The notes: generated from the letters alone by a model not told the origin. Counted from the first letter of the stretch, positions 9,321 to 19,171 are shown. The stretch is DNA of 53,922 nt from Aneurinibacillus tyrosinisolvens (GCF_001015055.1 NZ_BBWZ01000035.1:1-53922); one strand, 5' to 3'. Numbers and translations are program-made.

Positions 9321-9409
9321 TTTATCAATAATGTTCTTTACTATACTAAAGGATTAACTATAAATCAATAGTAAAAATTGAGAAGGCAAGAAATAAAATG
9401 CCCGGTAAC

Positions 9410-9440
9410 AAAAAAATAGCCTGTCCTTGTCGGACAGGCC
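9410..9440 (-). terminator. Terminator of the 83-residue gene
   Basis: GCCTGTCC and CGGACAGGC form a stem with a short loop, and a T run follows on the minus strand. Confidence 0.85.
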
Positions 9441-9455
9441 TTAGCTTTGGGCTGG

Positions 9456-9707
9456 TTACTTTATTAGAAGTTCGAATACGTTGCTATGCTGCAGGATGGT
9501 AGCAGGAGGGTTTTTCGTATAAAGAACAGCAACCTCCGGCTTGCTTTTCATTTTCTCCACGTAGTCTTCCGGCACTTCTCCAACATCGGAGACGGTAATT
9601 CCTTCTACCTGGGCTTCTTCGTTTTCCTCCAGTGACAATGTAAATACAGTAGGGAGGATGTCAGACAGGACGGTTAAATTATCGGTGTATACAGTAAGGC
9701 ATTTCAT
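9456..9707 (-). CDS. Small conserved protein downstream of pckA (YtmB-like)
   Basis: An 83-residue cytoplasmic protein starting MKCLTVYTDNL, with AAGGAG before the ATG. It has an alpha/beta pattern with an acidic middle and ends ILQHSNVFELLIK. The position two genes downstream of pckA and the sequence style recall YtmB of Bacillus, of unknown function. The longer frame reading through from 9854 has no ribosome site and is not used. Confidence 0.7.
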   Translation of the reverse strand: MKCLTVYTDNLTVLSDILPTVFTLSLEENEEAQVEGITVSDVGEVPEDYVEKMKSKPEVAVLYTKNPPATILQHSNVFELLIK

Positions 9708-9774
9708 GGGGAACGCTCCTTTTCTATTAACTATGAGTATTATTGTAGACGATATTATGTATAACAATACTTTT

Positions 9775-9816
9775 ATAAAAAGAAGCGCCTTAGTGCAACA
9801 GGACGCTTCTTTTTGC
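9775..9816 (-). terminator. Terminator overlapping the end of the 64-residue gene
   Basis: AAAAAGAAGCG and CGCTTCTTTTT enclose a 16-base loop. On the minus strand the 5' arm lies inside the last codons of the gene ending at 9790. Confidence 0.7.
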
Positions 9817-9984
9817 ATTATGGATCGTTGCTTCAACAATTTCCAGGACATCATGCCTGTTTAATGAGTTGACACCGTCCCGTAAAACAATTGAAACACT
9901 TAATTCTTCCTGCGTAAGCACATGGTGTGCTTCTGGCATTACCGTATTAATAATTGTTGCTAACTTCACTGTTTCCACGGACAT
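9790..9984 (-). CDS. Small unknown protein
   Basis: An open frame of 64 residues beginning MSVETVKLATI, with GAGGTG only two bases before the ATG, so the start is uncertain. A predicted helix-strand mix contains LTQEELSVSIVLRDG and EIVEATIHNAKRS. A terminator overlaps its stop codon, which supports a real transcription unit. It lies between pckA and the YtmB-like gene, on the same strand as both. No family recognised. Confidence 0.5.
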   Translation of the reverse strand: MSVETVKLATIINTVMPEAHHVLTQEELSVSIVLRDGVNSLNRHDVLEIVEATIHNAKRSVLLH

Positions 9985-10129
9985 CACCTCGTTCAATCAG
10001 TATTGGTCATACTTTAGAACTGGTACTGCAATGATATTGATGCTGCCGGGTAATCTATGTGCCCTCAGCGAGGGAGTGAAGAAGTAATCTTATGTAATTA
10101 TACCACAAATCGTGCAGTATATTCATATA

Positions 10130-10167
10130 TCAATTAAAAAAGGGCACGGAGACCCTTTTTTAATTGA
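10130..10167. terminator. Bidirectional terminator after pckA
   Basis: A long A/T-flanked stem: TCAATTAAAAAAGGG pairs with CCCTTTTTTAATTGA around an 8-base loop, directly downstream of the pckA stop codon. Confidence 0.85.
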
Positions 10168-10181
10168 TACAGATAGCAACA

Positions 10182-11762
10182 TTATTCAGCTTTTGGAGCG
10201 GCTTGCTTAATCGCTTCCGGCATATCCGAGAATGTCTCGAAGTTTTTTACGAAGAGACTGGCTAATTTTTTCGCCTGTACATCGTATGCTTCTTTGTCGT
10301 TCCACGTATTGCGCGGATTGAGGATTTCTTCAGGTACACCCGGGCAGTTCAAAGGCATAAATACACCGAACACAGGGTGTGGCATAAATTCTTCAGTGTC
10401 CAGTTCTCTGTTGAGCGCGGCCGTAATCATGGCGCGGGTGTATGGAAGATTCATCCGTTTTCCGACGCCATACGGGCCGCCTGACCAGCCGGTGTTCACA
10501 AGATATACCTGCGCCTTGTGTTTGTCGATTTTTTCACCGAGCATTTCCGCATACACACGCGGAGGAAGAGGAAGGAATGGGGCACCGAAGCAGGTCGAGA
10601 ACGTTGCTTCCGGCTCGGTGACTCCACGCTCTGTTCCGGCCAGCTTGCTTGTATATCCAGAAAGGAAATGGAACATGGCCTGTTCTTTTGTTAATTTAGA
10701 AATAGGAGGCAGAACCCCGAACGCATCGGCTGTCAGGAAGACAACAACGTTTGGGTGTCCGGCTACTCCCGGAATCAGGGCGTTTGGAATATAGTCAATC
10801 GGATAAGCCGCACGGGTATTTTCAGTCAAACTGTTGTCATCGTAGTCAGCGATGTGCGTTTTTTCATTAATGACTACATTTTCAAGCACGGAGCCGAATT
10901 TAATCGCGTTGAAAATCTCCGGCTCTTTCTCCCCGGACAGGTTAATGCATTTCGCATAGCAGCCGCCTTCGATGTTGAATACACCGTTATCGGACCACCC
11001 GTGTTCATCGTCACCGATCAGCTTGCGATCCGGATCGGCGGACAACGTTGTTTTGCCAGTACCCGATAAACCAAAAAACAGAGCAACGTCCCCGTCTTTG
11101 CCCATGTTGGCGGAGCAGTGCATGGAAAGAACGTTTCGCTCAGGAAGAAGATAGTTCATGACGGAGAAAATCGATTTTTTCATTTCGCCCGCATACCTTG
11201 TTCCGCCGATAAGAACGATTTTTTTAGCAAAATTAATAATAATGAATGTTTCGGAGTTTGTACCGTGAATTTCTGGCTGCGCTTCAAAGGTTGGAGCACT
11301 GATAACGGTAAATTCCGCAACATGGGATTTTAATTCTTCCTCCGTCGGACGGATAAATAATTGATGCACAAACAGGTTATGCCATGCGAATTCGTTTACG
11401 ATACGAAGAGGAAGGCGGTAATCCTTATCGGCACCGGCAAATCCGTCAAATACAAGGAGCTCTTTTTCGTTCAAATAGTTTAAAACATCCTGGTAAAGCT
11501 TATCGAATTTTTCCGGAGAAATCGGACGGTTTGTTGCCCCCCATTCGATTTTGTCGTGCACACCGGGTTCGTCTACAATAAACTTATCCTTGGGAGAGCG
11601 GCCTGTATATTTACCTGTTTTTGCAGTAACGGCTCCTGTTGAAGTCAGTTCACTGCGTTTGCGCAATACTGCTATCTCAACAAGCTTAGCTACCGATAAA
11701 TTATAATGTACATTTTCTCCTGTAAGAATATCCGTTAATTCTTTGTTTGTTTTTGTCTCCAT
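10182..11762 (-). CDS. pckA: Phosphoenolpyruvate carboxykinase (ATP)
   Basis: ATP-dependent PEP carboxykinase, 526 residues, the family's usual length. It converts oxaloacetate plus ATP to PEP, CO2 and ADP, the first committed step of gluconeogenesis. Visible motifs are the N-terminal [20 protein letters not shown] region, the PEPCK-specific loop around [11 protein letters not shown], the P-loop [12 protein letters not shown], the metal-binding GDDEHGW, and [20 protein letters not shown] near the C-terminal third. The ATG is preceded by a weak AGGAT-type site. A SigA promoter and a tandem-repeat operator lie upstream, consistent with glucose repression. Confidence 0.97.
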   Translation of the reverse strand: METKTNKELTDILTGENVHYNLSVAKLVEIAVLRKRSELTSTGAVTAKTGKYTGRSPKDKFIVDEPGVHDKIEWGATNRPISPEKFDKLYQDVLNYLNEKELLVFDGFAGADKDYRLPLRIVNEFAWHNLFVHQLFIRPTEEELKSHVAEFTVISAPTFEAQPEIHGTNSETFIIINFAKKIVLIGGTRYAGEMKKSIFSVMNYLLPERNVLSMHCSANMGKDGDVALFFGLSGTGKTTLSADPDRKLIGDDEHGWSDNGVFNIEGGCYAKCINLSGEKEPEIFNAIKFGSVLENVVINEKTHIADYDDNSLTENTRAAYPIDYIPNALIPGVAGHPNVVVFLTADAFGVLPPISKLTKEQAMFHFLSGYTSKLAGTERGVTEPEATFSTCFGAPFLPLPPRVYAEMLGEKIDKHKAQVYLVNTGWSGGPYGVGKRMNLPYTRAMITAALNRELDTEEFMPHPVFGVFMPLNCPGVPEEILNPRNTWNDKEAYDVQAKKLASLFVKNFETFSDMPEAIKQAAPKAE

Positions 11763-11809
11763 TTTCCCTATCCTTTCCCGAATTACTTTAACTTTCCCGT
11801 TTCCATGAG

Positions 11810-11875
11810 ATTAGTATGTCATTTATCTGTTCATTAGTATGTCTTAATAATAGTATGGATTGAATCGTTGTGCAA
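11810..11875 (-). promoter_or_regulatory. pckA promoter with tandem-repeat operator
   Basis: On the minus strand TTGCAC (11870-11875), a 17-base spacer and TATTAT (11847-11852) form a good SigA promoter. On the plus strand ATTAGTATGTC occurs twice, at 11810-11820 and 11833-11843, 23 bases apart (about two helix turns). One copy sits at the expected start point and the other just downstream. In Bacillus, pckA is repressed by CcpN through sites of the kind TRTGHYATAYW, and TATGTCATTTA here is close to that. CcpN binding is inference. Confidence 0.65.
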
Positions 11876-12148
11876 CACATCAGGGCAAAAATTATTGAAA
11901 AGTTGAACCGGGACAAAAAGAGATAATATGAAAGGAATGTTAAGATAAAGGGGTAATAAGTAAGATATTGTATGTATTTGTGTAAAGATTGCGATAAATG
12001 GCGAAATCTATCATTTTTCACCTCTCTTCTTTTATGATAGGATGAAAAAACAACAAAATATTACGACTTCAGCCACTTTATGCTTACGCCTCTGTATATC
12101 ATGTTGCCCCGTTCTCGTGTCACGCAGAACAAGAAGGAGGATGAAAGA

Positions 12149-12502
12149 GTGCTAAGAAGTAAAGAATTATCCGGTGTTTCCAAACCACTGAATCTGGTAG
12201 AAGAAGTGTTTACGCAGCATGGGTTTCAAAGAAAGGGAAGTAAAGAGGAGCCTGTTTTTCGAATGAATATTCAAGATTGCTGCACACGCCAATCGTATTC
12301 GCTCGATATTCCTTTTAAGGAAGAAGGGAAAAATACTGGGCAGATTGCGCGCTTCGGAAAACCGTATGTATCACCTGGTCCTTCTACCGCGAGGACGAAT
12401 GGTGTTGATAGCATTCCAAGCTCTATATCCTGGGCTGCAGAAAGCAAGCTTGCGGAGGTGGCAGATTACCTCGCTGCATGCGATCGCACATCTGACATAT
12501 AA
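12149..12502 (+). CDS. Unknown protein of about 117 residues
   Basis: I start at the GTG at 12149, which has GAAGGAGG eight bases upstream; the longer frame from 12080 has no site. The protein is hydrophilic with no signal peptide. Its N-terminal half (LNLVEEVFTQHGF) looks helical, and the middle has a CCTRQSYSLDIPF strand-like stretch. The C-terminal helix SISWAAESKLAEVADYLAAC could mediate self-association. A clear terminator follows. No family recognised. Confidence 0.7.
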   Translation: MLRSKELSGVSKPLNLVEEVFTQHGFQRKGSKEEPVFRMNIQDCCTRQSYSLDIPFKEEGKNTGQIARFGKPYVSPGPSTARTNGVDSIPSSISWAAESKLAEVADYLAACDRTSDI

Positions 12503-12517
12503 AATAAATCGAAAGCG

Positions 12518-12544
12518 AACCTCCCTCAACAGGGAGGTTTTTTA
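12518..12544 (+). terminator. Terminator after the 117-residue gene
   Basis: AACCTCCCT, a 4-base loop, AGGGAGGTT and a T run. Confidence 0.85.
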
Positions 12545-12583
12545 CTGTATACTGAAAGAAAAGCAGGGAAAGGTGAGAAAGGT

Positions 12584-13390
12584 ATGTCATTTTATAGTGA
12601 AAAATGGCCGGTTGATAAAGAGCTGGGAACGGTTGTTGTCGTTCACGGGGCAGGTGAGTACTTTGTCCGGTACCACTGGCTCGCAGGAAAACTGAACAAG
12701 GCGGGTTATTCCGTCCTCGGTGGTGACTTGCCTGGCTTAGGACGTTCTGGAGGCAGCAAGGGGCACATCGATCGGTTTGAGGATTATTATGCGGCGCTGG
12801 ATGAATGGGTAGCGGCTGCCAGGCAGCACGCGCGCCCTCTTTTTCTTCTTGGCCACAGCATGGGGGGACTTATCGTGACACGCTACATCCAGGAGAGAAA
12901 GCCTGACGTCAATGGTGTCATTTTGTCTTCACCGTGCCTTGGGCTTGTTCGCACTGTTTCGCCTGTGCTGGAGAGCATTGCCTCTTTGCTTAATACGATC
13001 TATCCTTCTTTTAAACTCCCGGCGGGAATCAAAGCCAGGGACGTGAGCAGGGATAGCGGTATTGCGGTTGAATACGGGAGGGACCCTTATATTACAAAGC
13101 TCGTTAGTGTACGGTGGTATAAAGAACTGGTCCGCGCTATGAATCTCGCCGGTGAAGAAATACATTCTTACCCCGATGTGCCAACACTCATCATGCAGGC
13201 GGGAGCCGATCGGATTGTGCGGGCAGCTGTTACAAGGCAATGGGTGGAGAAGCTTTCCGTTCAAAACAAGGAATACATCGAGTGGGAAGAGACGTATCAC
13301 GAACTATTTAATGAGCCGGAAAAGGAGGAGGTTATGCAAAAAACGATTGAATGGATGAACAAGGAGAGAGAAGCAGTCAACGCAAAATAA
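12584..13390 (+). CDS. Alpha/beta hydrolase, monoacylglycerol-lipase-like
   Basis: A 268-residue serine hydrolase. The oxyanion region is VVVVHGAGEY and the nucleophile elbow is LGHSMGGL (Ser near residue 89). The acid is probably in MQAGADRIV, and the final His is in TYHELFNEPE. GDLPGLGRSGGSKGHIDRFEDY is the cap-side signature of the Hydrolase_4 / lysophospholipase group, so a glycerolipid or other ester substrate is likely. AAAGGTGAG precedes the ATG. It has its own terminator and is probably monocistronic. Confidence 0.9.
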   Translation: MSFYSEKWPVDKELGTVVVVHGAGEYFVRYHWLAGKLNKAGYSVLGGDLPGLGRSGGSKGHIDRFEDYYAALDEWVAAARQHARPLFLLGHSMGGLIVTRYIQERKPDVNGVILSSPCLGLVRTVSPVLESIASLLNTIYPSFKLPAGIKARDVSRDSGIAVEYGRDPYITKLVSVRWYKELVRAMNLAGEEIHSYPDVPTLIMQAGADRIVRAAVTRQWVEKLSVQNKEYIEWEETYHELFNEPEKEEVMQKTIEWMNKEREAVNAK

Positions 13391-13417
13391 ACATCGGCCA
13401 GGGGCCGATGTTTGTTT
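13391..13417. terminator. Terminator between the hydrolase and the cold-shock gene
   Basis: ACATCGGCC, a 3-base loop and GGCCGATGT with T-rich flanks. It is usable on the plus strand and possibly on the minus strand. Confidence 0.75.
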
Positions 13418-13432
13418 CTAAAGGGAAGTAAA

Positions 13433-13630
13433 TTATAGTTTCATTACGTTCGCAGCTTGAGGTCCGCGCGCGCCTTCAACGATTTCAAATTCTACTTCTT
13501 GTCCTTCTTCAAGGGATTTGAAGCCTTCAGATTGGATTGCGGAGAAATGAACGAATACGTCGTCGCCGCCTTCTACTTCAATGAAGCCAAACCCTTTTTC
13601 TGCGTTGAACCATTTCACTTTACCTGTCAT
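13433..13630 (-). CDS. csp: Cold-shock protein (CspA/CspB family)
   Basis: A 65-residue OB-fold RNA chaperone. RNP1 is KGFGFIEV and RNP2 is VFVHFSAI, both intact. It has the usual acidic surface and ends [10 protein letters not shown]. It binds single-stranded RNA and prevents misfolding in the cold. The ATG has AGGAGG upstream; the extra in-frame residues from 13648 are rejected. The promoter lies upstream with a perfect inverted repeat directly at the start point. Confidence 0.97.
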   Translation of the reverse strand: MTGKVKWFNAEKGFGFIEVEGGDDVFVHFSAIQSEGFKSLEEGQEVEFEIVEGARGPQAANVMKL

Positions 13631-13652
13631 AATAAACCTCCTGCACAAAGCA

Positions 13653-13708
13653 TTTCATATTGTGAATCACAATATGAAAACTATACCACAATTTCACATT
13701 ATGTACAA
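13653..13708 (-). promoter_or_regulatory. csp promoter with perfect 12-bp inverted repeat
   Basis: On the minus strand TTGTAC (13703-13708), 17 bases and TATAGT (13680-13685) make a SigA promoter. Immediately downstream, 13653-13679 is a perfect inverted repeat: TTTCATATTGTG and its exact complement around AAT. It covers the transcription start and 5' leader. It could be a repressor operator or a stem at the 5' end of the mRNA. Confidence 0.7.
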
Positions 13709-13744
13709 TTATGATTTTACCTGAAAGTGTTGCATAAAAACTGA

Positions 13745-13773
13745 TTGTCTATTATCGTTTTGATAGATATAAT
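13745..13773 (+). promoter_or_regulatory. SigA promoter of the LCP gene
   Basis: TTGTCT (13745-13750), a 17-base spacer and a perfect TATAAT (13768-13773). It lies inside the longer open frame, which argues that translation starts further down, at 13862. Confidence 0.75.
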
Positions 13774-13861
13774 TGGAAGATATGTAACTTTTGGTCGAAC
13801 TCTCACGTCAAATAATAGTAGTGATAGTTTAAGAGGATTTCTGGAGGTGCGAGATTCCTAT

Positions 13862-15322
13862 ATGGAACAACGATTGTCCCGCAAGGCAAGTTATCAAAAG
13901 AAGAATAAACCTCGCAATGCAAAAAAGAAGCGCAGATGGTTACTCATTATTACGATTGTCCTCTTCATTATTGGAGGCTCAGGTGCCGCAGCCTGGTGGA
14001 AGGTGGAAGGTTTCCTGAAAAGCATTCAGGCCGAGGCAGAGCCGGGCGGAAGTGAGCCGGGTGTTGCGAAGGCAGAAACACTATATCATGCCCAGGAGCC
14101 GATGTCTATCGTTGTACTCGGTAAAGACACGAGAGGGAAGTACGGCGGCGGGTTGACCGATGTTATGATTTTAGTGACATTAAATCCGCAGACAAAAAAA
14201 GTAACGATGCTCTCTATCCCACGTGACACAAATGTTGTCATTCCAGATGAAGACACGGACCGGAAAATTAATTCTGTGTATAAACGAGGAGACCAATTGA
14301 GGGAAGAGGCACAAGCCAAAGGAGAGCAGCCGGAAGAGACCGGAATTTCTCTCGTGAAAAAAACGCTCGAGAGTGTATACGGCATTCCTGTTAACAATTA
14401 TGTTACCGTAGATTTTCAAGGTTTCCGTAAAGTCGTCGACGAACTCGGAGGACTCGAGGTAAATGTCGATCGGAAGCTTGTCTACCACGATCCTACGGAT
14501 GGGACGAGCATTGATCTTGCACCGGGCCTTCAAACGCTGAATGGGGATCAGGCTCTCGGTTTCGTGCGCCACCGCCATGACGACCGGGGAGAAAAATACT
14601 TCTCAACGGATTATGAACGTAATGACCGCCAGCAAATCGTTGTGAAAGCGGCTGTCGATAAAATGAAGTCGTTTACCGGGATTACCAGCTTCTTTAGCGT
14701 GCTTCAAGCGGCAGGAGAAAACATCAAGACAGACCTCTCCACAGACCAGATGAAAGGCATTGTCGGGGATTTTGGAAAGATGGACACAAATAACATTGTT
14801 TCATTAGAGAACACAGGCGTGGACTGGGATAGGGCAAACAGCCGCACGGTTATCCCGATAGAGACGCTGAATAAAAACCGGTTAGCGCTTCAGGAATCAA
14901 TGGGAGTTGATCCATCCACGATTACAACCTATAATGATTCCCCGGCAGGCGGAAGCAGCCGCTCGAAAAAGAAGCGCCTGAATACACAGGAAAAAACATC
15001 GAATTTGAAAGAAACAGCACCACCAACGAAGAAAAAAGAGAAATCCGCTGCTGCAGGCGAGCAGACAAAAAAACACACGACGAAACATACAGGCAGCACT
15101 GATAGTACATCGTCCGATACAGGAAGCAAGAAACATTCGGACAGCGGAAAAACAGGGGGAGACAATCTTCTTAATCCGGACAAACCGGTAAGCGAGAGCG
15201 TGCCTTCGGATGGTCCTTCAAACAGCGGCCCCGAAGCCCCGAAAGCGCCGGAAAAACCAAGTGAGCCCGCTTCACCTGAACCACCGCAAAGCCCGCAAAC
15301 AAAACGGCAGAGTGGGAACTAG
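13862..15322 (+). CDS. LytR-CpsA-Psr (LCP) family cell-wall polymer ligase
   Basis: A 486-residue membrane-anchored enzyme that attaches teichoic acids or other undecaprenyl-linked polymers to peptidoglycan. A basic cytoplasmic N-terminus and one TM helix (LLIITIVLFIIGGSGAAAW, about residues 26-44) precede the LCP domain. The domain shows VVLGKDTRGKYGGG, DVMILVTLNP, SIPRDTNVVIP and the Arg/His-rich ALGFVRHRHDDRGE of the pyrophosphate site. The last 130 residues are a low-complexity Ser/Lys/Thr/Pro/Glu tail, probably wall-spanning. The ATG at 13862 has GGAGGTG upstream. Confidence 0.92.
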   Translation: MEQRLSRKASYQKKNKPRNAKKKRRWLLIITIVLFIIGGSGAAAWWKVEGFLKSIQAEAEPGGSEPGVAKAETLYHAQEPMSIVVLGKDTRGKYGGGLTDVMILVTLNPQTKKVTMLSIPRDTNVVIPDEDTDRKINSVYKRGDQLREEAQAKGEQPEETGISLVKKTLESVYGIPVNNYVTVDFQGFRKVVDELGGLEVNVDRKLVYHDPTDGTSIDLAPGLQTLNGDQALGFVRHRHDDRGEKYFSTDYERNDRQQIVVKAAVDKMKSFTGITSFFSVLQAAGENIKTDLSTDQMKGIVGDFGKMDTNNIVSLENTGVDWDRANSRTVIPIETLNKNRLALQESMGVDPSTITTYNDSPAGGSSRSKKKRLNTQEKTSNLKETAPPTKKKEKSAAAGEQTKKHTTKHTGSTDSTSSDTGSKKHSDSGKTGGDNLLNPDKPVSESVPSDGPSNSGPEAPKAPEKPSEPASPEPPQSPQTKRQSGN

Positions 15323-15360
15323 AAAAAAAGCGATGGACAACAATGTCCATCGCTTTTTTA
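15323..15360 (+). terminator. Terminator after the LCP gene
   Basis: GCGATGGACA and TGTCCATCGC form a 10-bp stem within A and T runs. Confidence 0.9.
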
Positions 15361-15497
15361 GTAATAAAGAATGTGACCGCAAGGTCAAACAATGTCAGAA
15401 AAAATGGAGGGCAGTCCACGCTGTCCGGCCTTCCTAACCCAGCTCCACCTCCCTCGCGGAAGGGAAAGGCAAGTGGAAGGAACTCCCTTTTTTCTTC

Positions 15498-17333
15498 TTA
15501 AACGTTCGCGCCGAATTTTGTTTGCTTCGCTGCACGTTCACGATCTGATTTGTTAAGGTATTTTTTACGGAGACGAATCGATTCCGGTGTAACCTCGCAA
15601 TACTCATCATCGCTTAAATATTCGAGTGCTTCCTCAAGGGTAAGAATACGTGGAGTTTTCAGCTTCACAGTTTCATCCTTCGTAGCGGAACGAACATTTG
15701 TTGCATGCTTTTCTTTACAGATGTTCACAACGAGGTCATTGTCACGGTTATGTTCGCCCACGATCATTCCTTCATAAACTTCAGTTCCCGGATTTACGAA
15801 AAGAATTCCACGGTCTTCAATCCCGAGCATTCCATACATGGTGGAACTCCCATTTGCCATCGATACAAGCACACCTGCACGGCGTCCGCCGACATTTCCC
15901 TGTACAACAGGACGGTAGCTATCGAAAGAGTGGTTCAAAATTCCATAGCCGCGTGTTTGGGTAAGGAATTCGGTACGGTATCCGATAAGGCCGCGGGAAG
16001 GAATAATAAACTCAAGGCGAACAGCACCAAACCCATTGTTAACCATGTTAATCATTTCTGCTTTACGAGCGCCGAGCGATTCCATAACAGCGCCCGTATA
16101 CTCCTCAGGTACGTCAATTGTAAGTCTTTCCGTCGGTTCGCAGCGTACACCGTCAATTTCACGAATGATAACTTCCGGCTTCGATACTTGCAGTTCGTAC
16201 CCTTCACGGCGCATGTTCTCGATTAAAATGGAAAGGTGAAGCTCTCCGCGTCCGGATACGACATAAAGCTCCGGCGTTACTTCTTCCACGCGAAGACTTA
16301 CATCTGTCTCCAGCTCATCCATAAGGCGGTCACGCAATTTACGTGAGGTAACATGTTTTCCTTCTCTTCCGGCGAACGGACTATTGTTTACAAGGAAAGA
16401 CATTTGCAGGGTCGGCTCGTCAATCGTAAGCAAAGGCAGTGCTTCCTGCACTTCAACGTCAGAAACGGTTTCCCCTACGTTAATATCATCTAAACCAGGA
16501 ACGGCAATAATGTCGCCTGACTTCGCTTCCTCAATCTCCACGCGTTTTAAACCGATGAAGCCAAACAGTTTGTTAATGCGCACTTGCTTAACAGTGCCAT
16601 CCCGTTTAATCTGGGCAACGGTATCTCCTTTACGGATCGTTCCACGATGAACGCGTCCGATGCCGATCCGTCCGAGGTAATCGTTGTAGTCAAGCATGGT
16701 TACCTGGAATTGAAGAGGCGCATCGAAGTCAGCCGCTGGAGCAGGGATATGTTCGATAATGGTTTCAAAAAGTGACTTCAGGTTCTCATCCTGCTTGTCA
16801 GGGCTTGTACTTGCCGTTCCATTAATACCGGAAGCGTAAATAACCGGGAAATCAAGCTGTTCTTCCGTAGCATCAAGGTCGATGAACAAATCATATACTT
16901 CATCGACAACTTCAGCAGGACGGGCATTTTCCCGGTCGATTTTATTGATAACAAGGATCGGTGTTACCTTCTGCTCGAGCGCTTTTTTTAATACAAAGCG
17001 CGTTTGCGGCATACAGCCCTCGAATGCGTCAACGACAAGAAGAACGCCGTCAACCATTTTCATAATGCGTTCCACCTCACCGCCAAAGTCGGCGTGGCCA
17101 GGTGTATCCATAATATTTATCGTTTTACCTTCGTACGTAACGGCGGTATTTTTAGCAAGAATCGTAATTCCGCGTTCTCTTTCCAAATCGTTAGAGTCCA
17201 TCATTCGATCATGTACCTGCTCATTTGAACGGAACGTACCAGACTGAATTAACATCTTATCCACAAGTGTTGTTTTCCCATGGTCAACGTGTGCGATAAT
17301 CGCAATGTTGCGTAGGTCTTCTCTTAATTTCAT
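15498..17333 (-). CDS. typA: Ribosome-associated GTPase TypA/BipA
   Basis: A translational GTPase of 611 residues, full length. G1 is AHVDHGKTTL, G3 is DTPGH, and G4 is NKID. The order is a G domain, an EF-Tu-like domain 2, EF-G-like domains III and V, and the TypA-specific C-terminal domain (GIEDRGILFVNPGTEVYEGM). It acts on the ribosome in 50S assembly, cold growth and stress. The ATG has AAGGAGC upstream. A 280-base intergenic region separates it from the divergent helicase gene cshA. No strong terminator is seen downstream. Confidence 0.97.
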   Translation of the reverse strand: MKLREDLRNIAIIAHVDHGKTTLVDKMLIQSGTFRSNEQVHDRMMDSNDLERERGITILAKNTAVTYEGKTINIMDTPGHADFGGEVERIMKMVDGVLLVVDAFEGCMPQTRFVLKKALEQKVTPILVINKIDRENARPAEVVDEVYDLFIDLDATEEQLDFPVIYASGINGTASTSPDKQDENLKSLFETIIEHIPAPAADFDAPLQFQVTMLDYNDYLGRIGIGRVHRGTIRKGDTVAQIKRDGTVKQVRINKLFGFIGLKRVEIEEAKSGDIIAVPGLDDINVGETVSDVEVQEALPLLTIDEPTLQMSFLVNNSPFAGREGKHVTSRKLRDRLMDELETDVSLRVEEVTPELYVVSGRGELHLSILIENMRREGYELQVSKPEVIIREIDGVRCEPTERLTIDVPEEYTGAVMESLGARKAEMINMVNNGFGAVRLEFIIPSRGLIGYRTEFLTQTRGYGILNHSFDSYRPVVQGNVGGRRAGVLVSMANGSSTMYGMLGIEDRGILFVNPGTEVYEGMIVGEHNRDNDLVVNICKEKHATNVRSATKDETVKLKTPRILTLEEALEYLSDDEYCEVTPESIRLRKKYLNKSDRERAAKQTKFGANV

Positions 17334-17614
17334 TTAATGTAAAAGCTCCTTATATTTATATTTACCTGCCTTAGGTAGTAATCAGTGTAGTGGTTCGTTG
17401 CTGATGTGTTAGCTGGTTTATCTGTTTGTATTATTTGTATTATACTACAACCCTTCAATCATAATCGTAATTCCTACCTCTTAGCAAGCATTTTTATACT
17501 TTCGACAAAGTTTTCCTATATATTTATCCAAAAAACGGGTATACTACAGTAATGACTGCAAAATATAGGCAGATTGAATGAAACGAAAGCATAGAAAAAA
17601 GGAGATTGAAAAGA

Positions 17615-19171
17615 TTGACGACATTTAATGAATTAGGATTATCCGCTCAAGTAGTACGAGCGATTAGTGATTTGGGATTTGAGGAAGCAACGCCCATACA
17701 GGAAAAAACAATCCCGCTTGCCTTAGAGGGACATGATATTATCGGACAGGCACAAACCGGAACGGGAAAAACAGCGGCTTTCGGTATCCCTGTTATTGAA
17801 AAAATTGATACGGACAACCCCGCAATCCAGGCGCTCATTATGGCACCGACACGCGAATTGGCCATCCAGGTGGCAGAAGAAATTGGGAAATTGGGCAGCA
17901 ACAGCGGCGTTAAAGTACTCCCTGTATACGGCGGGCAGGAAATCAGCCGGCAAATTCGTGCGCTGAAAAATCGGCCTCAGGTTATCATCGGAACGCCGGG
18001 CCGTCTCCTGGATCACATCAGACGGAAAACGATTCGCCTGCAAAATGTATCGATGGTAGTACTCGACGAAGCGGATGAAATGCTGGACATGGGGTTTGTG
18101 GAAGATATTGAAACGATTCTTACAGAAATTCCGGAAGACAGACAAACTCTGTTCTTCTCAGCAACGATGCCGCCGCAAATCAGACGGCTTACCGAGAAGT
18201 TTCTTCGTGACCCGAAGCATGTGGCTATTCAGGCGAAAGAACTTACCGTTCCAAACATCTCGCAATACTATATAGAACTTCACGAAAGGCAGAAGTTCGA
18301 TGTACTCTGCCGTTTACTTGATACCGATTCACCGGAGCTTGCAATTGTATTTGGCCGTACGAAGCGCCGGGTGGATGAACTTAATGATGCGTTAAATAAG
18401 CGCGGATATATGGCTGAAGGCATTCATGGAGACTTAAGCCAGCGCCAGCGTGATGTGGCCATGCGCAAGTTCCGCGAAGGACAGCTGGAAGTGCTCGTTG
18501 CCACAGACGTGGCTGCGCGCGGGCTTGACGTCAGCGGGGTTACACATGTATACAACTTTGATGTCCCGCAGGATCCGGAAAGCTATGTACACCGTATCGG
18601 GCGTACCGGCCGTGCCGGAAAAACAGGATCGGCTGTCACGTTCGTAACGTCCCGCGAGACAGAGCACCGCAAAGTAATTGAGCAGCTTACGAAGCGGAAA
18701 ATGGATCGCAGACAGATCCCAAGTTCCGTTGAAGCGCTGGAAGGAAAGCAGCGTATCGCGCTTGATAAGCTGGTGGAAATCGTACAAGGAGGCGAGTTGG
18801 GAGATTACAAAAATCTCGCTCAGGAAGTGCTGGAGGACTATGATTCCGTTGCACTGGTTGCCGCTGCGCTCAAGCTGATGACGAAAACAACGAGTGATGT
18901 GGACATTCAGCTTACCGCTGAGGCACCGGTTCGCACAAAAAAAATCAAGCGAAATGATGACAGGAACCGGGGTGGAAGGGACCGAGGAGGCCGTGGTGGA
19001 GAACGCGGCGGAGACCGGGGAAGATCATATTCCGGCCCAAAGGGCGGCAGCAAAGATGGACGCAAGGAAGGCCGCTACAACAATGATCAGCCTTCCGGCC
19101 GCAAGCGTGATCATGACAAAGATGCCAAAAAGAATACGACCGGCGATAAAGATAAGAGAAAAAGAAAATAA
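17615..19171 (+). CDS. cshA: DEAD-box RNA helicase CshA
   Basis: A 518-residue ATP-dependent RNA helicase. It has a Q motif (FEEATPIQ), Walker [27 protein letters not shown], and [10 protein letters not shown], then an RGG-rich, Lys/Arg-rich tail that binds RNA. CshA-type enzymes work in RNA turnover and cold adaptation. I use the TTG at 17615, which has AAAGGAG ten bases upstream and gives the family's N-terminus; the TTG at 17606 is too close to that site. It is divergent from typA. Confidence 0.95.
   Translation: MTTFNELGLSAQVVRAISDLGFEEATPIQEKTIPLALEGHDIIGQAQTGTGKTAAFGIPVIEKIDTDNPAIQALIMAPTRELAIQVAEEIGKLGSNSGVKVLPVYGGQEISRQIRALKNRPQVIIGTPGRLLDHIRRKTIRLQNVSMVVLDEADEMLDMGFVEDIETILTEIPEDRQTLFFSATMPPQIRRLTEKFLRDPKHVAIQAKELTVPNISQYYIELHERQKFDVLCRLLDTDSPELAIVFGRTKRRVDELNDALNKRGYMAEGIHGDLSQRQRDVAMRKFREGQLEVLVATDVAARGLDVSGVTHVYNFDVPQDPESYVHRIGRTGRAGKTGSAVTFVTSRETEHRKVIEQLTKRKMDRRQIPSSVEALEGKQRIALDKLVEIVQGGELGDYKNLAQEVLEDYDSVALVAAALKLMTKTTSDVDIQLTAEAPVRTKKIKRNDDRNRGGRDRGGRGGERGGDRGRSYSGPKGGSKDGRKEGRYNNDQPSGRKRDHDKDAKKNTTGDKDKRKRK

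Noticed and set aside
11788..12021. A 77-codon minus-strand frame upstream of pckA
   Set aside because: It covers the pckA promoter and operator, has low-complexity hydrophobic composition and no ribosome site.
12345..12695. A 116-codon plus-strand frame spanning a terminator
   Set aside because: It crosses the strong terminator at 12518-12544 and overlaps two better genes.
14897..15183. Several minus-strand frames in the LCP gene tail
   Set aside because: They mirror the low-complexity Ser/Lys/Thr coding of the plus strand and lack start sites.
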